Source of the DNA: CAVQZA01 sp963724805
GTDB lineage: Bacteria; Actinomycetota; Thermoleophilia; Gaiellales; Gaiellaceae
DNA length: 64,000 nt
Direction: 5' to 3'
Assembly: GCA_963724805.1 (NCBI GenBank)
Contig: CAVRWA010000014.1
Location: forward strand, 1,798,001-1,862,000
The notes under the pieces were generated by a model, which worked only from the letters and a program-made list of their open reading frames with translations, did not search any database and had not been told where the DNA came from. Shown piece after piece: positions 19,101 to 26,597 of this stretch (its first letter is position 1; every line of letters starts with the position of its first letter). A program made the position numbers and the translations under genes.

Positions 19101-19562
19101 ATGTCAGTGGCGGATGTGATGACTGTCCGGGTCGTGCAGGCCGCGCCCGAGGAGAGCGCGCGGGAGGCGATCAAGAAGATGCTCGCCGCGAACGTGGGCT
19201 CGATCGCGATCTGCGAGGGCCCGAGGCTCGTCGGGATCTTCACCGAGCGCGACGTGCTCCGCCTCGCCGGCGAAGGGATCGATCTCGACGCGACCCTGGT
19301 CCGAGACGTGATGACGGCGGACCCGGTCACGATGGAGGCCGAGAGCGACGTCCTCGCCGCGGCGCGCGTGATGAGCGAGCGCCGGATCCGCCACCTCCCC
19401 GTCGTGCAGGGCGAGAACATCCTCGGCGTCGTCGGGATCAGGGACGTGATGGCCGCGCTCGTCGAGCGGCTCTGGCGAGAGGGCGATCCGGATGCCCGCG
19501 ATACCGCGCGCGAGCTGCTGCGACGCGAATCCGTCGAAAGTCCGGCCGCTTCGCGGCCATGA
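19101..19562 (+). CDS. CBS-domain-pair protein
   Basis: 153 aa from the ATG at 19101, preceded by the SD-like AGGGGGGCG. Two CBS domains span about residues 5-60 (VADVMTVRVV ... VGIFTERDVLRL) and 66-125 (VRDVMTADPVTME ... RHLPVVQGENILGVVGIRDVM). CBS pairs (Bateman modules) bind adenosine nucleotides and regulate partner proteins; no partner domain is fused. The last 11 codons fall inside the 212-bp duplicated unit, so the original C-terminus may have been altered by that rearrangement. Confidence 0.88.
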   Translation: MSVADVMTVRVVQAAPEESAREAIKKMLAANVGSIAICEGPRLVGIFTERDVLRLAGEGIDLDATLVRDVMTADPVTMEAESDVLAAARVMSERRIRHLPVVQGENILGVVGIRDVMAALVERLWREGDPDARDTARELLRRESVESPAASRP

Positions 19563-19951
19563 CGACTTTCGGCGGGGCCTGCAGCTCTTTGGGTGGTCTC
19601 CGCGAGCGTTCGTGAGCCGCGCCCGCCATGTCGGTCGCGGCGACGGGTGCGAGCTCCTGCGAGGCGAGTCGTAGCTGCGGTAATCTGGGGCGGCTCGGGC
19701 GTATAGCTCAGCGGGAGAGCGCCCGCTTCACACGCGGGATCTCCGTCGAAAGTCCGGCCGCTTCGCGGCCATGACGACTTTCGGCGGGGCCTGCAGCTGT
19801 TTGGGTGGTCTCCGCGAGCGTTCATGAGCCGCGCCCGCCATGTCGGTCGCGGCGACGGGTGCGAGCTCCTGCGAGGCGAGTCGTAGCTGCGGTAATCTGG
19901 GGCGGCTCGGGCGTATAGCTCAGCGGGAGAGCGCCCGCTTCACACGCGGGA
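19530..19951 (+). repeat. 212-bp tandem direct duplication ending inside tRNA-Val
   Basis: Copy 1 (19530-19741) and copy 2 (19742-19951) start with TCCGTCGAAAGTCCGGCC and are nearly identical; two substitutions were seen (GCTCTTT/GCTGTTT and TTCGTGA/TTCATGA). The unit holds the end of the CBS gene, the tRNA promoter region (TAATCT at 19681 and 19893) and the 5' 43 bases of the tRNA. The duplication therefore leaves a truncated tRNA copy in front of the complete one. Confidence 0.93.
19697..19739 (+). pseudogene. Truncated tRNA-Val copy
   Basis: It is identical to the first 43 bases of the intact tRNA-Val: acceptor 5' strand, D arm and anticodon arm with CAC. The T arm and 3' acceptor strand are replaced by the start of the second repeat unit. 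It cannot fold into a full tRNA, although the same upstream -10-like sequence would still transcribe it. Confidence 0.85.
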
Positions 19952-19980
19952 GGTCCCTGGTTCGATCCCAGGTACGCCCA
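19909..19980 (+). tRNA. tRNA-Val (anticodon CAC)
   Basis: The 72-nt cloverleaf has acceptor GGGCGTA/TACGCCC with discriminator A, a D arm around AGCTCAGCGGGAGAGC, anticodon stem CCCGC/GCGGG with loop TTCACAC, and T arm CCCTGGTTCGATCCCAGG. CCA is not fully encoded. A -10-like TAATCT lies at 19893-19898. Its 3' end is the integration site of the adjacent element. Confidence 0.96.
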
Positions 19981-19981
19981 T
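19961..19981 (+). other. attL: 21-bp attachment core in tRNA-Val
   Basis: TTCGATCCCAGGTACGCC plus three further bases covers the T-loop and 3' acceptor end of tRNA-Val and is repeated exactly at 50741-50761. The integrase gene begins 57 bases further in. Confidence 0.93.
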
Positions 19982-20029
19982 CGCTTCAAACGGCTTGGTT
20001 GAGCCAAAAATCGAGAGTTGCTCACCCCC

Positions 20030-20048
20030 TTGACCACCTATTGACCAC
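20030..20048. promoter_or_regulatory. Paired TTGACCAC repeats, candidate integrase arm site (left end)
   Basis: Two TTGACCAC units lie 11 bases apart, one helical turn, and overlap the integrase stop codon. The same 18-base arrangement (TGACCACCTATTGACCAC) recurs at 50602-50619 near attR. Binding by integrase or excisionase is inferred from symmetry and place only. Confidence 0.45.
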
Positions 20049-21135
20049 TCCCGTCGGCGGCGTCGGCCTCGTTTAGCGCCGAAACCATCGCGTCGAGCAG
20101 ACCGACTGCGTCGCGAACCTCCGACGGGAACACGTGCCGGTAGCGGCGGTAGATCAGTCCGCCGCCGTCGCGGTGTCCGACCCGCTCGGCGATCAGCTCG
20201 GGCTTCATCCCCGCTCGCGCCATCAGCGAGATCGCCGTGTGTCGGAGCCAGTGGAAGCGGAAGTCCGCGACGATGATCGTCCGTCCGCCCGCGTTCGTCT
20301 GCTCATGCGCGAGCCCGGCCGCGAGGAGGGCCGGCAGCCAGATCGACCGGAACCCGTTCTTCGTGTAGACGCCTCCCTTCTCGTTCGGGAACACGAGCCG
20401 CGTCCCGGCCGGCCGAGCGAGCAGCTGCTCGCGCAGGAGCTGCGCCTCGAAGCGGGCGAGCGGGATCCCTTTCGCCCGACGGCCCTTGTTCAGGTCGCGC
20501 GGGATGACGATCTCCCCGGCGACGAGGTCGACGCGATCGTCGGTGAGCGTGACCGCCTCGGTGAAGCGGAGGCCGACGGTGCCGCAGAACGGCACCAGTC
20601 GCTTGATCCGCTCGGGCATCGTGGAGGCGATCTCGTGCAGTTGTGCCAGCTCGAGCGCGACGCCCTCCTCGGGCTCGTGGCGCACCCGCGCGATCTCGAA
20701 GATTCCGGGGTCGACCGTCTGGCCGCGGGACGCGGCGGCGCGCAGGCAGGCCTTCAGCAGCTCGAGCTCGTTCGCCGCCGCGACCGGTGCCGCGGCGGCT
20801 CGCGCCGCGACGCGGTCCTCGACCATCGCCCTGCGTAGGCTGGGGATAGAGACGTGGCGTAGCGGCTCCCAGGGCTTCGCGGACTGCTGAAGGAACGCGA
20901 TCGAACTCGGTCGCAGCGGTCCGCTCCGACCGCCCATCGCGGCTTTCCGTGCGAGGTAGCCGTCGAGCTCCGTCCCGAGCGAGACGGGCTTCTCGCGGTA
21001 CAGGTGCCCGAGCTTCGCGCGCAACCGCAGGTCCAGCTCGACCGTCTCGGCAGCTTCCCTCGTCGGCACCGTCATCTCGGGGAACGGACGGACGCGAACC
21101 TGCCAGCGCCCCTTTCCGCGCTTGCGGATTGCCAT
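20038..21135 (-). CDS. int: Tyrosine site-specific integrase
   Basis: 365 aa from the ATG at 21135 with a strong AGGAGGGAGG ribosome site. The N-terminal MAIRKRGKGRWQVRVRPFP is an arm-binding AP2-like opening. The catalytic domain shows the first Arg in VGLRFTEAVTL, the HxxR box in FHWLRHTAISLMARAGM, the second His in ERVGHRDGG, and the nucleophile Tyr in YRRYRHVFP. It would cut and rejoin attP with the tRNA-Val 3' end and, with the upstream excisionase-like protein, reverse the reaction. Its start overlaps that gene by one base (TGATG), so both are co-translated. The 3' end faces attL 57 bases away. Confidence 0.95.
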   Translation of the reverse strand: MAIRKRGKGRWQVRVRPFPEMTVPTREAAETVELDLRLRAKLGHLYREKPVSLGTELDGYLARKAAMGGRSGPLRPSSIAFLQQSAKPWEPLRHVSIPSLRRAMVEDRVAARAAAAPVAAANELELLKACLRAAASRGQTVDPGIFEIARVRHEPEEGVALELAQLHEIASTMPERIKRLVPFCGTVGLRFTEAVTLTDDRVDLVAGEIVIPRDLNKGRRAKGIPLARFEAQLLREQLLARPAGTRLVFPNEKGGVYTKNGFRSIWLPALLAAGLAHEQTNAGGRTIIVADFRFHWLRHTAISLMARAGMKPELIAERVGHRDGGGLIYRRYRHVFPSEVRDAVGLLDAMVSALNEADAADGSGQ

Positions 21136-21374
21136 CAGCGAGCCTCCCTCCTGTTCATGGAGGACCGAGTCTCGCGCGCGGGCGCGAAAGACACCATCCC
21201 GGCGCGGTCCCGGTTCGCCTCCAGCCAGCACTGGATGGCGCTCTCGGAGTAGATGCGGTCGAGGCCGATGCGGATCGACTCGAGCTGCCCACGCTGCGCT
21301 GCGCGCCTGATCGTCTCCGGGTGCAGACCGAGCAGCTCAGCGAGCTCGGTGGTCTTGTAGTGCCGCTCGATCAC
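21135..21374 (-). CDS. Excisionase-like winged-helix protein
   Basis: 79 aa. The HTH_17/MerR-like core reads YKTTELAELLGLHPETIRRAAQRGQLESIRIG, followed by RIYSESAIQCWLEAN, the usual Xis/helix-turn-helix layout. Its stop overlaps the integrase start. The known role of such proteins is to bend att DNA and favour excision; they may also regulate int. Assignment as excisionase rests on fold and neighbourhood. Confidence 0.8.
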   Translation of the reverse strand: MIERHYKTTELAELLGLHPETIRRAAQRGQLESIRIGLDRIYSESAIQCWLEANRDRAGMVSFAPARETRSSMNRREAR

Positions 21375-21471
21375 TTCCTGCGTCCCGTCCGAGAATCATG
21401 GCGAAAAGGAGAACTGTAGCATAACTGCGACGACTACCACAGATGCTCCTGAGTGGATAGACTGCGCCACG

Positions 21472-21765
21472 ATGACGACGGGCGACCTGATCCGCTCGGC
21501 AAGGACGCGGGCCGGGCTCTCGCAGGAACAGCTGGCTGAACGGCTCGGCATGCCGCGCAGCTCGATCGCGCGCTGGGAGACGGACACGGTTGAGCCGGGC
21601 TTCTCGACGCTGCGGCGTGTCCTTCAGGCGTGCGGCTTCGACCTGTCGACGACGCTCGTGGAGTTCGAGCGCGACCTGGAGCGCGACGCTCAAGTTCGAG
21701 AGGTGCAGCGACTCACTCCCCAGGAGCGGCTTCGCGGCATGATCGACCGGCTCGAGGAGCAATGA
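21472..21765 (+). CDS. XRE-family HTH regulator (candidate antitoxin)
   Basis: 97 aa, divergent from the excisionase-like gene. The HTH lies at residues 4-55: TGDLIRSARTRAGLSQEQLA, then RLGMPRSSIARWE. The C-terminal tail is charged. The stop overlaps the start of the next gene (ATGA), so the two form an operon. HTH plus nucleotidyltransferase-like pairs on mobile elements often act as toxin-antitoxin or abortive-infection units; that role is inferred here. It may also regulate the divergent xis-int promoter. Confidence 0.8.
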   Translation: MTTGDLIRSARTRAGLSQEQLAERLGMPRSSIARWETDTVEPGFSTLRRVLQACGFDLSTTLVEFERDLERDAQVREVQRLTPQERLRGMIDRLEEQ

Positions 21766-22262
21766 GTCCGGCCCGGTTCGATCCGTATGCGGTTCTGCGC
21801 GAGCTGGAGCGAGAGCGGGTTACCTACGTCGTGGTCGGCGGCCTCGCGCGGGTAATTCAGGGCTCGGACGAGCTGACGCGCGGGATCGACCTGACGCCGT
21901 CGCCGCGGCCGCAGAACCTCGAGCGGCTGCAGCGCGCGCTCGAGAACCTGAACGCGCACCGCCGCGACCGGAAGCCGCTCGAGCTCGGCGCGCTCGACCC
22001 CAAACGCGACGCCGTGCTCGCGCTGACCAGCGACGCGGGCGAGGTGAAGATCGTGCTCGAGCCGGCCGGCACGCGCGGCTACGACGACCTCCGCCACCGC
22101 GCGACCCGGGAACCGATTGGCGAGGGCCTACGCCCGCCCGTCGCCGGGGCGGGCGATCTCGTGCGCATGCTGGAGGCCCTCGGCCGCGAACACGACCGGC
22201 CCACGATCGCGACGATGCAACGCGTCCTCGAGCTCGACCGCGGCCTCAGCTGGGAGCGGTGA
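21762..22262 (+). CDS. Nucleotidyltransferase-like protein (candidate toxin partner)
   Basis: 166 aa. The N-terminal VTYVVVGGLARVIQGSDELTRGIDL resembles the core of AbiEii/MNT-type nucleotidyltransferases (GG-x-A, then T-x-D-x-D), but the second catalytic acid is not obvious (GIDLTPS), so activity is uncertain. A later segment DLVRMLEALGREHDRPTI matches the helical tail of these proteins. It is translationally coupled to the XRE protein. A toxin-antitoxin or element-maintenance role is inferred. Confidence 0.65.
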   Translation: MSPARFDPYAVLRELERERVTYVVVGGLARVIQGSDELTRGIDLTPSPRPQNLERLQRALENLNAHRRDRKPLELGALDPKRDAVLALTSDAGEVKIVLEPAGTRGYDDLRHRATREPIGEGLRPPVAGAGDLVRMLEALGREHDRPTIATMQRVLELDRGLSWER

Positions 22263-22599
22263 CGGGTTCAGGAGTCGGTGGACCTACGACTTGCTTAGCG
22301 ACTGGTTCGCGGATCCCTCGCGCTTGTTCGCGGGCGTTGGGGAGTGGTTGGGAATCACGGTGTCAGAGAGCAGGCGAAATCGGCCGGAGCAGTACCGGCA
22401 AAGACCGCTCTTCCTGTTCGCGCCGTCCCAGGTTTCGCTAGCAGGAACGGGATGGCTCCCGCTTCCCTCGCATGAGCCTTCGGGCGTGGGCACACGCAGA
22501 GCCTATCTCGCGACAAGCGCCGCTTCCGCGTGGTGAGCCATTGATCCCGGCACGTTCCCGGGCGAGGCACTCCTCGCCCTTGAGACGTAACATCGCCTG
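22263..22599. other. Intergenic, one candidate leaderless promoter
   Basis: 337 bases with no supported gene. At the right end TAACAT (22588-22593) stands 7 bases before the A of the ATG at 22600, the spacing expected for a leaderless transcript. Confidence 0.45.
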
Positions 22600-22812
22600 A
22601 TGGCGATCGACTTCGAGGTACAGAGGCTTCAGATCGGCGACGTGATCCGGATCGATTCCTCGAACGGCGCGGGGGAGATCGAGGCGACGGTGGTCCGGGA
22701 TATCGATCGCACCGAAACAACCGTCCGCGTCACATTGCGCGTCCGTGGACGCGAAGACTTCATCAACGAATGGCCGCTCGGCGCGATGGTCACCGTCGTC
22801 CGCGGTCCATAG
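22600..22812 (+). CDS. Small hypothetical protein (beta-rich)
   Basis: 70 aa: alternating hydrophobic and charged residues (QIGDVIRI, IEATVVRDID, TVRVTLRVRGRED, GAMVTVVRGP) suggest a small beta-barrel. No family was recognised. TAACAT placed 7 bases upstream would make a leaderless mRNA. It lies between the element's maintenance genes and the membrane cargo. The gene is plausible but not proven. Confidence 0.5.
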   Translation: MAIDFEVQRLQIGDVIRIDSSNGAGEIEATVVRDIDRTETTVRVTLRVRGREDFINEWPLGAMVTVVRGP

Positions 22813-22961
22813 CTCGCCGCGCGGCAGAGTCGCGTAGCCCGACGGTGAGGGCATCGAGCTTTCATCGAAGTCGCCGGAAACGATCTCCGCGGTCTAGCGC
22901 CGGGCCGGGCGGCCAGGCGAACGTTCGACCGGCTCCGAACGGTGCGCTGCCGAATTTGTCT

Positions 22962-23018
22962 TCACCTGGGTGAATTCGCCGCCGCGTCCACTGTGCCCGG
23001 TCGCGTCGCGAGGAGAAT
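22962..23018 (+). promoter_or_regulatory. Palindrome promoter 1 (TCACCTGGGTGA)
   Basis: Palindrome at 22962-22973; -10-like GAGAAT starts 51 nt after its first base. Drives the small membrane protein at 23045 and probably the K+ channel. One of thirteen such units. Confidence 0.6.
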
Positions 23019-23044
23019 GGGCGCAATCGACAGGGAGGCGCACC

Positions 23045-23221
23045 ATGTGGTGGGCAATCGGATTTGGCGGCTTGTTGTGGATCATCCTGGCCGTGACGCT
23101 CGGCGTCATGACGATCCGGAACGGACACGGGTGGATGTTCTTCTTCGGGATCTTCTTCCCGATCCTCTGGATCTTCGGCGCGTTCATGCGGCCGCCGGGC
23201 GCGGCAGCGTCCACGTACTAG
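23045..23221 (+). CDS. Small two-helix membrane protein
   Basis: 58 aa from the ATG at 23045, 7 bases after GGGAGG. Two hydrophobic segments (IGFGGLLWIILAVTLGVMTI and FFGIFFPILWIFGAFM) are separated by a short polar turn. No family is named with confidence; the layout resembles short PLDc_N-like membrane proteins. It is first after palindrome promoter 1 and precedes the potassium channel by about 160 bases. Confidence 0.65.
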   Translation: MWWAIGFGGLLWIILAVTLGVMTIRNGHGWMFFFGIFFPILWIFGAFMRPPGAAASTY

Positions 23222-23378
23222 TCGGCGATCGTATGAGCAGCCGCGAGAGCGCGGGGCGAGCCGGAGCCGGCCTCGATTCGCAGAGGAGGCGGTTATAGGC
23301 GAACAGCAGGATTCGCGGCTCGCCCCTGCGGGCCGGAAGGCTCGGGCCGCGCCACGCCCGAACCCTGTCGAACGACGG

Positions 23379-23870
23379 ATGTCGAAGTTCCTCCGCGAGC
23401 CGCCGTCGGTTCGCACTGCCGCGAGCGTCATCGTCGTGGCCACGGCCATGGTCGTCGTCGTCGGCGGCGTCGCGATCAGGCTGTTCGACCACAGCGAGTA
23501 CTCGAGCGCCTGGGTCGGAATGTGGTGGGCGCTGCAGACGGTGACCACCGTCGGCTACGGGGACGTGACGCCCGCCGAGTGGAGCGGCAGGCTGATCGCC
23601 GCGTTCGTGATGTTCGAGGGGGTCGCCTTCCTGGCGATCGTCACCGCGGCGATCACGTCGACTTTCGTCGCCCGAGCAGAACGCGAGCGCGACCAACAGG
23701 GCGACGAGGTCGCCGGCGTGACGACGGAGAAGGCTTGGGCCGAGGGCCGCTTCGACGAGCTCGCCGAGCGGCTCGACCGTCTCGAGTCGATGCTCCGGGA
23801 GCTCCAGGTCGTCGGGAATGAGGACGGGCCTCCCCGCGCAGGCGGGAGAGGCCCGTCGGGTCGTTCCTAG
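23379..23870 (+). CDS. Two-transmembrane potassium channel
   Basis: 163 aa. TM1 is about residues 14-36 (ASVIVVATAMVVVVGGVAI), the pore helix and filter are WWALQTVTTVGYGDVTP, and TM2 is about 72-95 (AAFVMFEGVAFLAIVTAAIT). The TVGYGD filter is diagnostic for K+ selectivity (KcsA/Ion_trans_2 fold); four subunits form the pore. The C-terminal coiled-coil-like tail (FDELAERLDRLESMLRELQ) may aid tetramer assembly. There is no RCK domain. The last 45 bases form a GC-rich hairpin that may double as terminator. Confidence 0.92.
   Translation: MSKFLREPPSVRTAASVIVVATAMVVVVGGVAIRLFDHSEYSSAWVGMWWALQTVTTVGYGDVTPAEWSGRLIAAFVMFEGVAFLAIVTAAITSTFVARAERERDQQGDEVAGVTTEKAWAEGRFDELAERLDRLESMLRELQVVGNEDGPPRAGGRGPSGRS
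23824..23855 (+). terminator. Hairpin within the 3' end of the channel gene
   Basis: ACGGGCCTCCCCGC pairs with GCGGGAGAGGCCCGT across a 4-nt loop (one mismatched pair). It overlaps the last channel codons and faces the convergent operon. Confidence 0.5.
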
Positions 23871-23923
23871 CGCCGGCGCGCCACGCGCCGTGACGTGCGG
23901 CGGGCAACTCTGCGAGCCATCAT
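23867..23923 (-). CDS. 18-aa arginine-rich microprotein
   Basis: The reading frame MMARRVARRTSRRVARRR ends in TAG; 9 of 18 residues are Arg. A strong SD, GGAGGTGAT, stands 5 bases before the first ATG at 23923. It is last in the minus-strand operon CYTH, DUF7144-type, DUF6325-type, microprotein, and its stop overlaps the end of the convergent channel gene by 4 bases. No known family was recognised; binding to nucleic acid or acidic lipid is only a guess. The strong ribosome site argues that it is translated. Confidence 0.55.
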   Translation of the reverse strand: MMARRVARRTSRRVARRR

Positions 23924-23953
23924 CTCTTTATCACCTCCGTTGGCGTCGTGAGC

Positions 23954-24497
23954 TCAGACCGAGGTCTTGGTCGGATGCATTGCGCCGAGCTCGTCGGCCT
24001 CCGCCGCGCTGACCACACCGATCGCGATCAGATCCTGCGGATGGATGAAGCCGTCGGCAAGGCCGATCCCACCGGTGCGCAGGATCGCGTCGCGAAGCGG
24101 CACCGCCCAGTGGTGCTCGAGCAGGATCAACGCCGCCGCCGAGTCGTTGGGGATCTCCTCCAGGATGTCCCACGCCTCCTCGTCCGAGAACGCATGGATC
24201 CCGTCGGCCGCCATCTCCGCGCCGAGCTCGGCGCCCTTCTCCATCCCCTCCTCACCCTCGATGCCCGAGGCCGATCAGCGCGGCCACCTTGCTGCCGAAC
24301 TCGATCGCCTCCTCCTTGGTGAGGTTGCTGAGGTGCAGCACCTCCATCTCGCCCTCGGCGTCCTTGTGCACCGCCAGCGCGTCGATCACGCGCACGGTGT
24401 CGCTCTCGCGGAGCTTCTCGAGCTCCTCGATGATCTCGCCGTGGAACTCCGGGTGGTCGAACCCCAGCACCAGCAGCTGAACCGGTCCGATTGCCAT
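23954..24497 (-). pseudogene. DUF6325-type protein, split by a one-base insertion
   Basis: Two adjoining frames make one protein. 24497-24252 gives MAIGPVQLLVLGFDHPEFHG up to AALIGLG; 24270-23954 continues IEGEEGMEKGAELG, then IPNDSAAALILLEHHWAVPL, to the end. Removing one G from the CTCGGGCATCGAG stretch near 24270 restores a single frame of about 180 codons, the normal family size. The ATG at 24497 follows AAAGGAGAG. The family is small, actinobacterial and uncharacterised. It lies in the operon led by the CYTH gene. Real decay or a sequencing error are both possible. Confidence 0.75.
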
Positions 24498-24590
24498 GGT
24501 CTCTCCTTTCGTTGGTTGTTCAGTTCGCGTCGGGCTCGGCGCGGCCGCGGCGGCGCCGACCGACACGGTCGGCACCGCCTGCCGTTGCGC

Positions 24591-25046
24591 CTATTCGCGC
24601 CGAGACGCGAAGCCTCCGTAGACCGCCAGCCCGTAGATCACGAGGATGTCCATCGTGAAGATGCAAAGGGCCCAGAACGGGTAGGCCTGGATCCACGCCA
24701 GCTGGGCGATCGCGTTCAGCCCTGCGACGACGATCCCGAACCAGCGTCCCCACTGCGACCCCGCGACCACGGAGAACGCGGCGAGGATCGTCAGACTGCC
24801 GACGATCACCACGATCCACGACCACGTGTGCAGGTCGCTGAACACGAAGCGCGCGTCGTTGACGAAGAACGCCGAGCGAGAGAGCCCGACGATTCCGGCC
24901 AGCACCGCGAGCGTGCCGGCGAAGCCGAGCACGATCGCCGAGAACATGATCCAACCCGCGCCCTCCGGCTCGGCCGCGTAGTACGGCAGCTCCGGCTCGA
25001 CCTTTTCGTCCGCCTTCAAGGCCATCGGTGTCTCGACGGATCCCAC
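24591..25046 (-). CDS. DUF7144-type four-helix membrane protein
   Basis: 151 aa from the GTG at 25046, which follows AAAGGAGACAC. Four membrane segments are visible: IMFSAIVLGFAGTLAVLAGI, WSWIVVIVGSLTILAAFSVV, RWFGIVVAGLNAIAQLAWI and LCIFTMDILVIYGLAVYGG, with the loop FVFSDLHTWSW and the motif GSQWGRWFGI that mark this actinobacterial family. The function is unknown. It is second in the palindrome-controlled minus-strand operon, 31 bases after the CYTH gene. Confidence 0.82.
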   Translation of the reverse strand: MGSVETPMALKADEKVEPELPYYAAEPEGAGWIMFSAIVLGFAGTLAVLAGIVGLSRSAFFVNDARFVFSDLHTWSWIVVIVGSLTILAAFSVVAGSQWGRWFGIVVAGLNAIAQLAWIQAYPFWALCIFTMDILVIYGLAVYGGFASRRE

Positions 25047-25077
25047 TGTGTCTCCTTTCCTCGATGGATTGCGGTCG

Positions 25078-25860
25078 CTACGCGGCCGTCTCCTGCAGCC
25101 GCTTGGAGAAGAACGCGAGCGCCTTCTTCGTCTTCGTCTCCTGCTCTCCGGAGAGGTCGATGCCGACCTTCGTCAGGAACACCCGCAGCTCGGTCCCGAC
25201 CTGGAACGCCTCGGCCGGTGTGCACTTCGTCGACAGCTCGAGCAGCATCGAGTTGTCGGGATAGAGCCAGAGCTCTGCGACGAGCTTGCGCTTGAATCCC
25301 TCCGGGGCGAACTTCACCTTCAGCACCAGGATCGGGCCCAGGATCGCAAGGTCGTCGAGCGCGATCCCGTCGGGCGCATGCGCGGCGTAGAGGGCGCGCT
25401 GCTCCTTGGAGAAGAGCTTGTGCACCGGCTGCCTACCCGCCACTGCGTCCTTGACGTCCGTCGGGCCCATCGCGCGCTTCATCGAGCCCGAGCAGACGTA
25501 GGCGCCGCTCGGCATCGCGTCGACCTCGACACCGAAGTTCGGCGAGCGGCGCACCTCTTTCGGCAGCTCGTCCGGCACCACGGGCCGCAGCTTCACGACG
25601 GAATCGTCACCGCGCCCCTGCACGCGACGGGCGCGAACGACGAGGCCCCTCTGGTTGAGCGCCAGGTCGGGTGTGTCGAAGAAGTAGACCTGACGCAGCT
25701 GTCCGTCCATCGGATCGACTCCGAGCGCCTCACCCGCGCGGGTCCGGTCCGTCAGCGGGACGGTGAGCTTCAGCTCGACGCTGTCGGCGCCGGAGATCGT
25801 GCTGAGCAGCTCGGCGAGCTCCTGATCCGACAGCTTCGAGGTAACGACGGTAGAAGCCAT
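25078..25860 (-). CDS. CYTH-like domain protein
   Basis: 260 aa from the ATG at 25860, 8 bases after a run of AGGAGG-like SD. The N-terminal half has the CYTH tunnel pattern: VELKLTVPL, VYFFDTPDLALNQRGLVVRA, then VVKLRPVV. Known CYTH proteins (adenylate cyclase 2, thiamine- or inorganic triphosphatases) bind triphosphates through such E-x-K and R/K strands. Here the initial motif is ELK rather than E-x-E-x-K, so catalysis is uncertain. It leads the operon that includes the DUF7144-type, DUF6325-type and microprotein genes. Confidence 0.75.
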   Translation of the reverse strand: MASTVVTSKLSDQELAELLSTISGADSVELKLTVPLTDRTRAGEALGVDPMDGQLRQVYFFDTPDLALNQRGLVVRARRVQGRGDDSVVKLRPVVPDELPKEVRRSPNFGVEVDAMPSGAYVCSGSMKRAMGPTDVKDAVAGRQPVHKLFSKEQRALYAAHAPDGIALDDLAILGPILVLKVKFAPEGFKRKLVAELWLYPDNSMLLELSTKCTPAEAFQVGTELRVFLTKVGIDLSGEQETKTKKALAFFSKRLQETAA

Positions 25861-25892
25861 TGTCCTTCCTCCTTTCTTGCTCTCGAGACTCG

Positions 25893-25948
25893 ACGCTACG
25901 ACACAGCGCCTGCTCGGTTGACGGACGGAGCCCGTTTCACCCGGGTGA
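25893..25948 (-). promoter_or_regulatory. Palindrome promoter 2 (TCACCCGGGTGA)
   Basis: Perfect palindrome at 25937-25948; TAGCGT starts exactly 50 nt downstream on the minus strand, giving a 26-nt leader before the CYTH gene. Confidence 0.8.
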
Positions 25949-25961
25949 ACGAAACTCGCCG

Positions 25962-26597
25962 TCAGACCGCGAGGCTGATCGGGAAGCTGGCGATCCAGGC
26001 GAGCGTGGCGAGGAAGACGACGATGCCGAACGCGAGCAGGGCCCGGCGTAGCCCCGGTTCCTCGAGCTTGGTCGAGATGCCGGCGAAGAAGAGCGCCGCG
26101 GCGAAGAGCACGACCCCGAGCACGTAGTTCGTCGCCCGCTGGACGTTTGTGCGACCTTTCGCGGCCGCTGCTTCTGCCTGCGTTTCGAGTTGCTCGGCCT
26201 CTGCGCGCGCTGCGAGCCGGTACTGAGGCATCCGGAAGGGCGAAAGCGGTGCGCTCTGGTTCGTGAACGGCTTCGTCGCCACCCACGCCTTCACCGCCGG
26301 CTTGAACTCGGGCCGGAACCGTCTCGCGTAGAAGGCCGCGAGCTTCGTCTCGTCGTGCGCGACAGCTCCGATCCACTCGGTGAACGTCGTCAGGTCCAAT
26401 TCGGTCTGGGTGTTCGCGAGCGAGTCCGCCTTGGCCGATTCGACCCGTAACGCTCCGGCGCGGCTGAATGCCTTCGACTGCTCCCCGTTCCACCGGCTCG
26501 CCTGGTAGCCGCTCCAAGCGGTTGCGACGGTCGCGGCCGCGAGCAGGATTGTCGCGACCAGCTCCAGCCGCAGACGCGGAGTCGTCCGCACGGTCAC
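25962..26597 (-). CDS. Membrane protein with large central loop
   Basis: 211 aa from the GTG at 26597, which overlaps the stop of the upstream gene (GTGA). There is one N-terminal helix (LVATILLAAATVATAWSGYQ) and two C-terminal ones (NYVLGVVLFAAALFFAGIS, ALLAFGIVVFLATLAWIASF), with about 120 polar residues between, including an Ala/Glu-rich helix before TM2. The opening WSGYQASRWNGEQSKAF is typical of a widespread uncharacterised actinobacterial family. It is co-transcribed with the DUF4239-like gene. Confidence 0.75.
   Translation of the reverse strand: MTVRTTPRLRLELVATILLAAATVATAWSGYQASRWNGEQSKAFSRAGALRVESAKADSLANTQTELDLTTFTEWIGAVAHDETKLAAFYARRFRPEFKPAVKAWVATKPFTNQSAPLSPFRMPQYRLAARAEAEQLETQAEAAAAKGRTNVQRATNYVLGVVLFAAALFFAGISTKLEEPGLRRALLAFGIVVFLATLAWIASFPISLAV

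Noticed and set aside
19822..20037. ORF with WAYLGSNQGPPACEAGALPLSY antisense to tRNA-Val
   Set aside because: This is the common mistranslation of the strand opposite a tRNA and its duplicated flank, not a protein. The similar ORF at 19085-19825 has the same origin.
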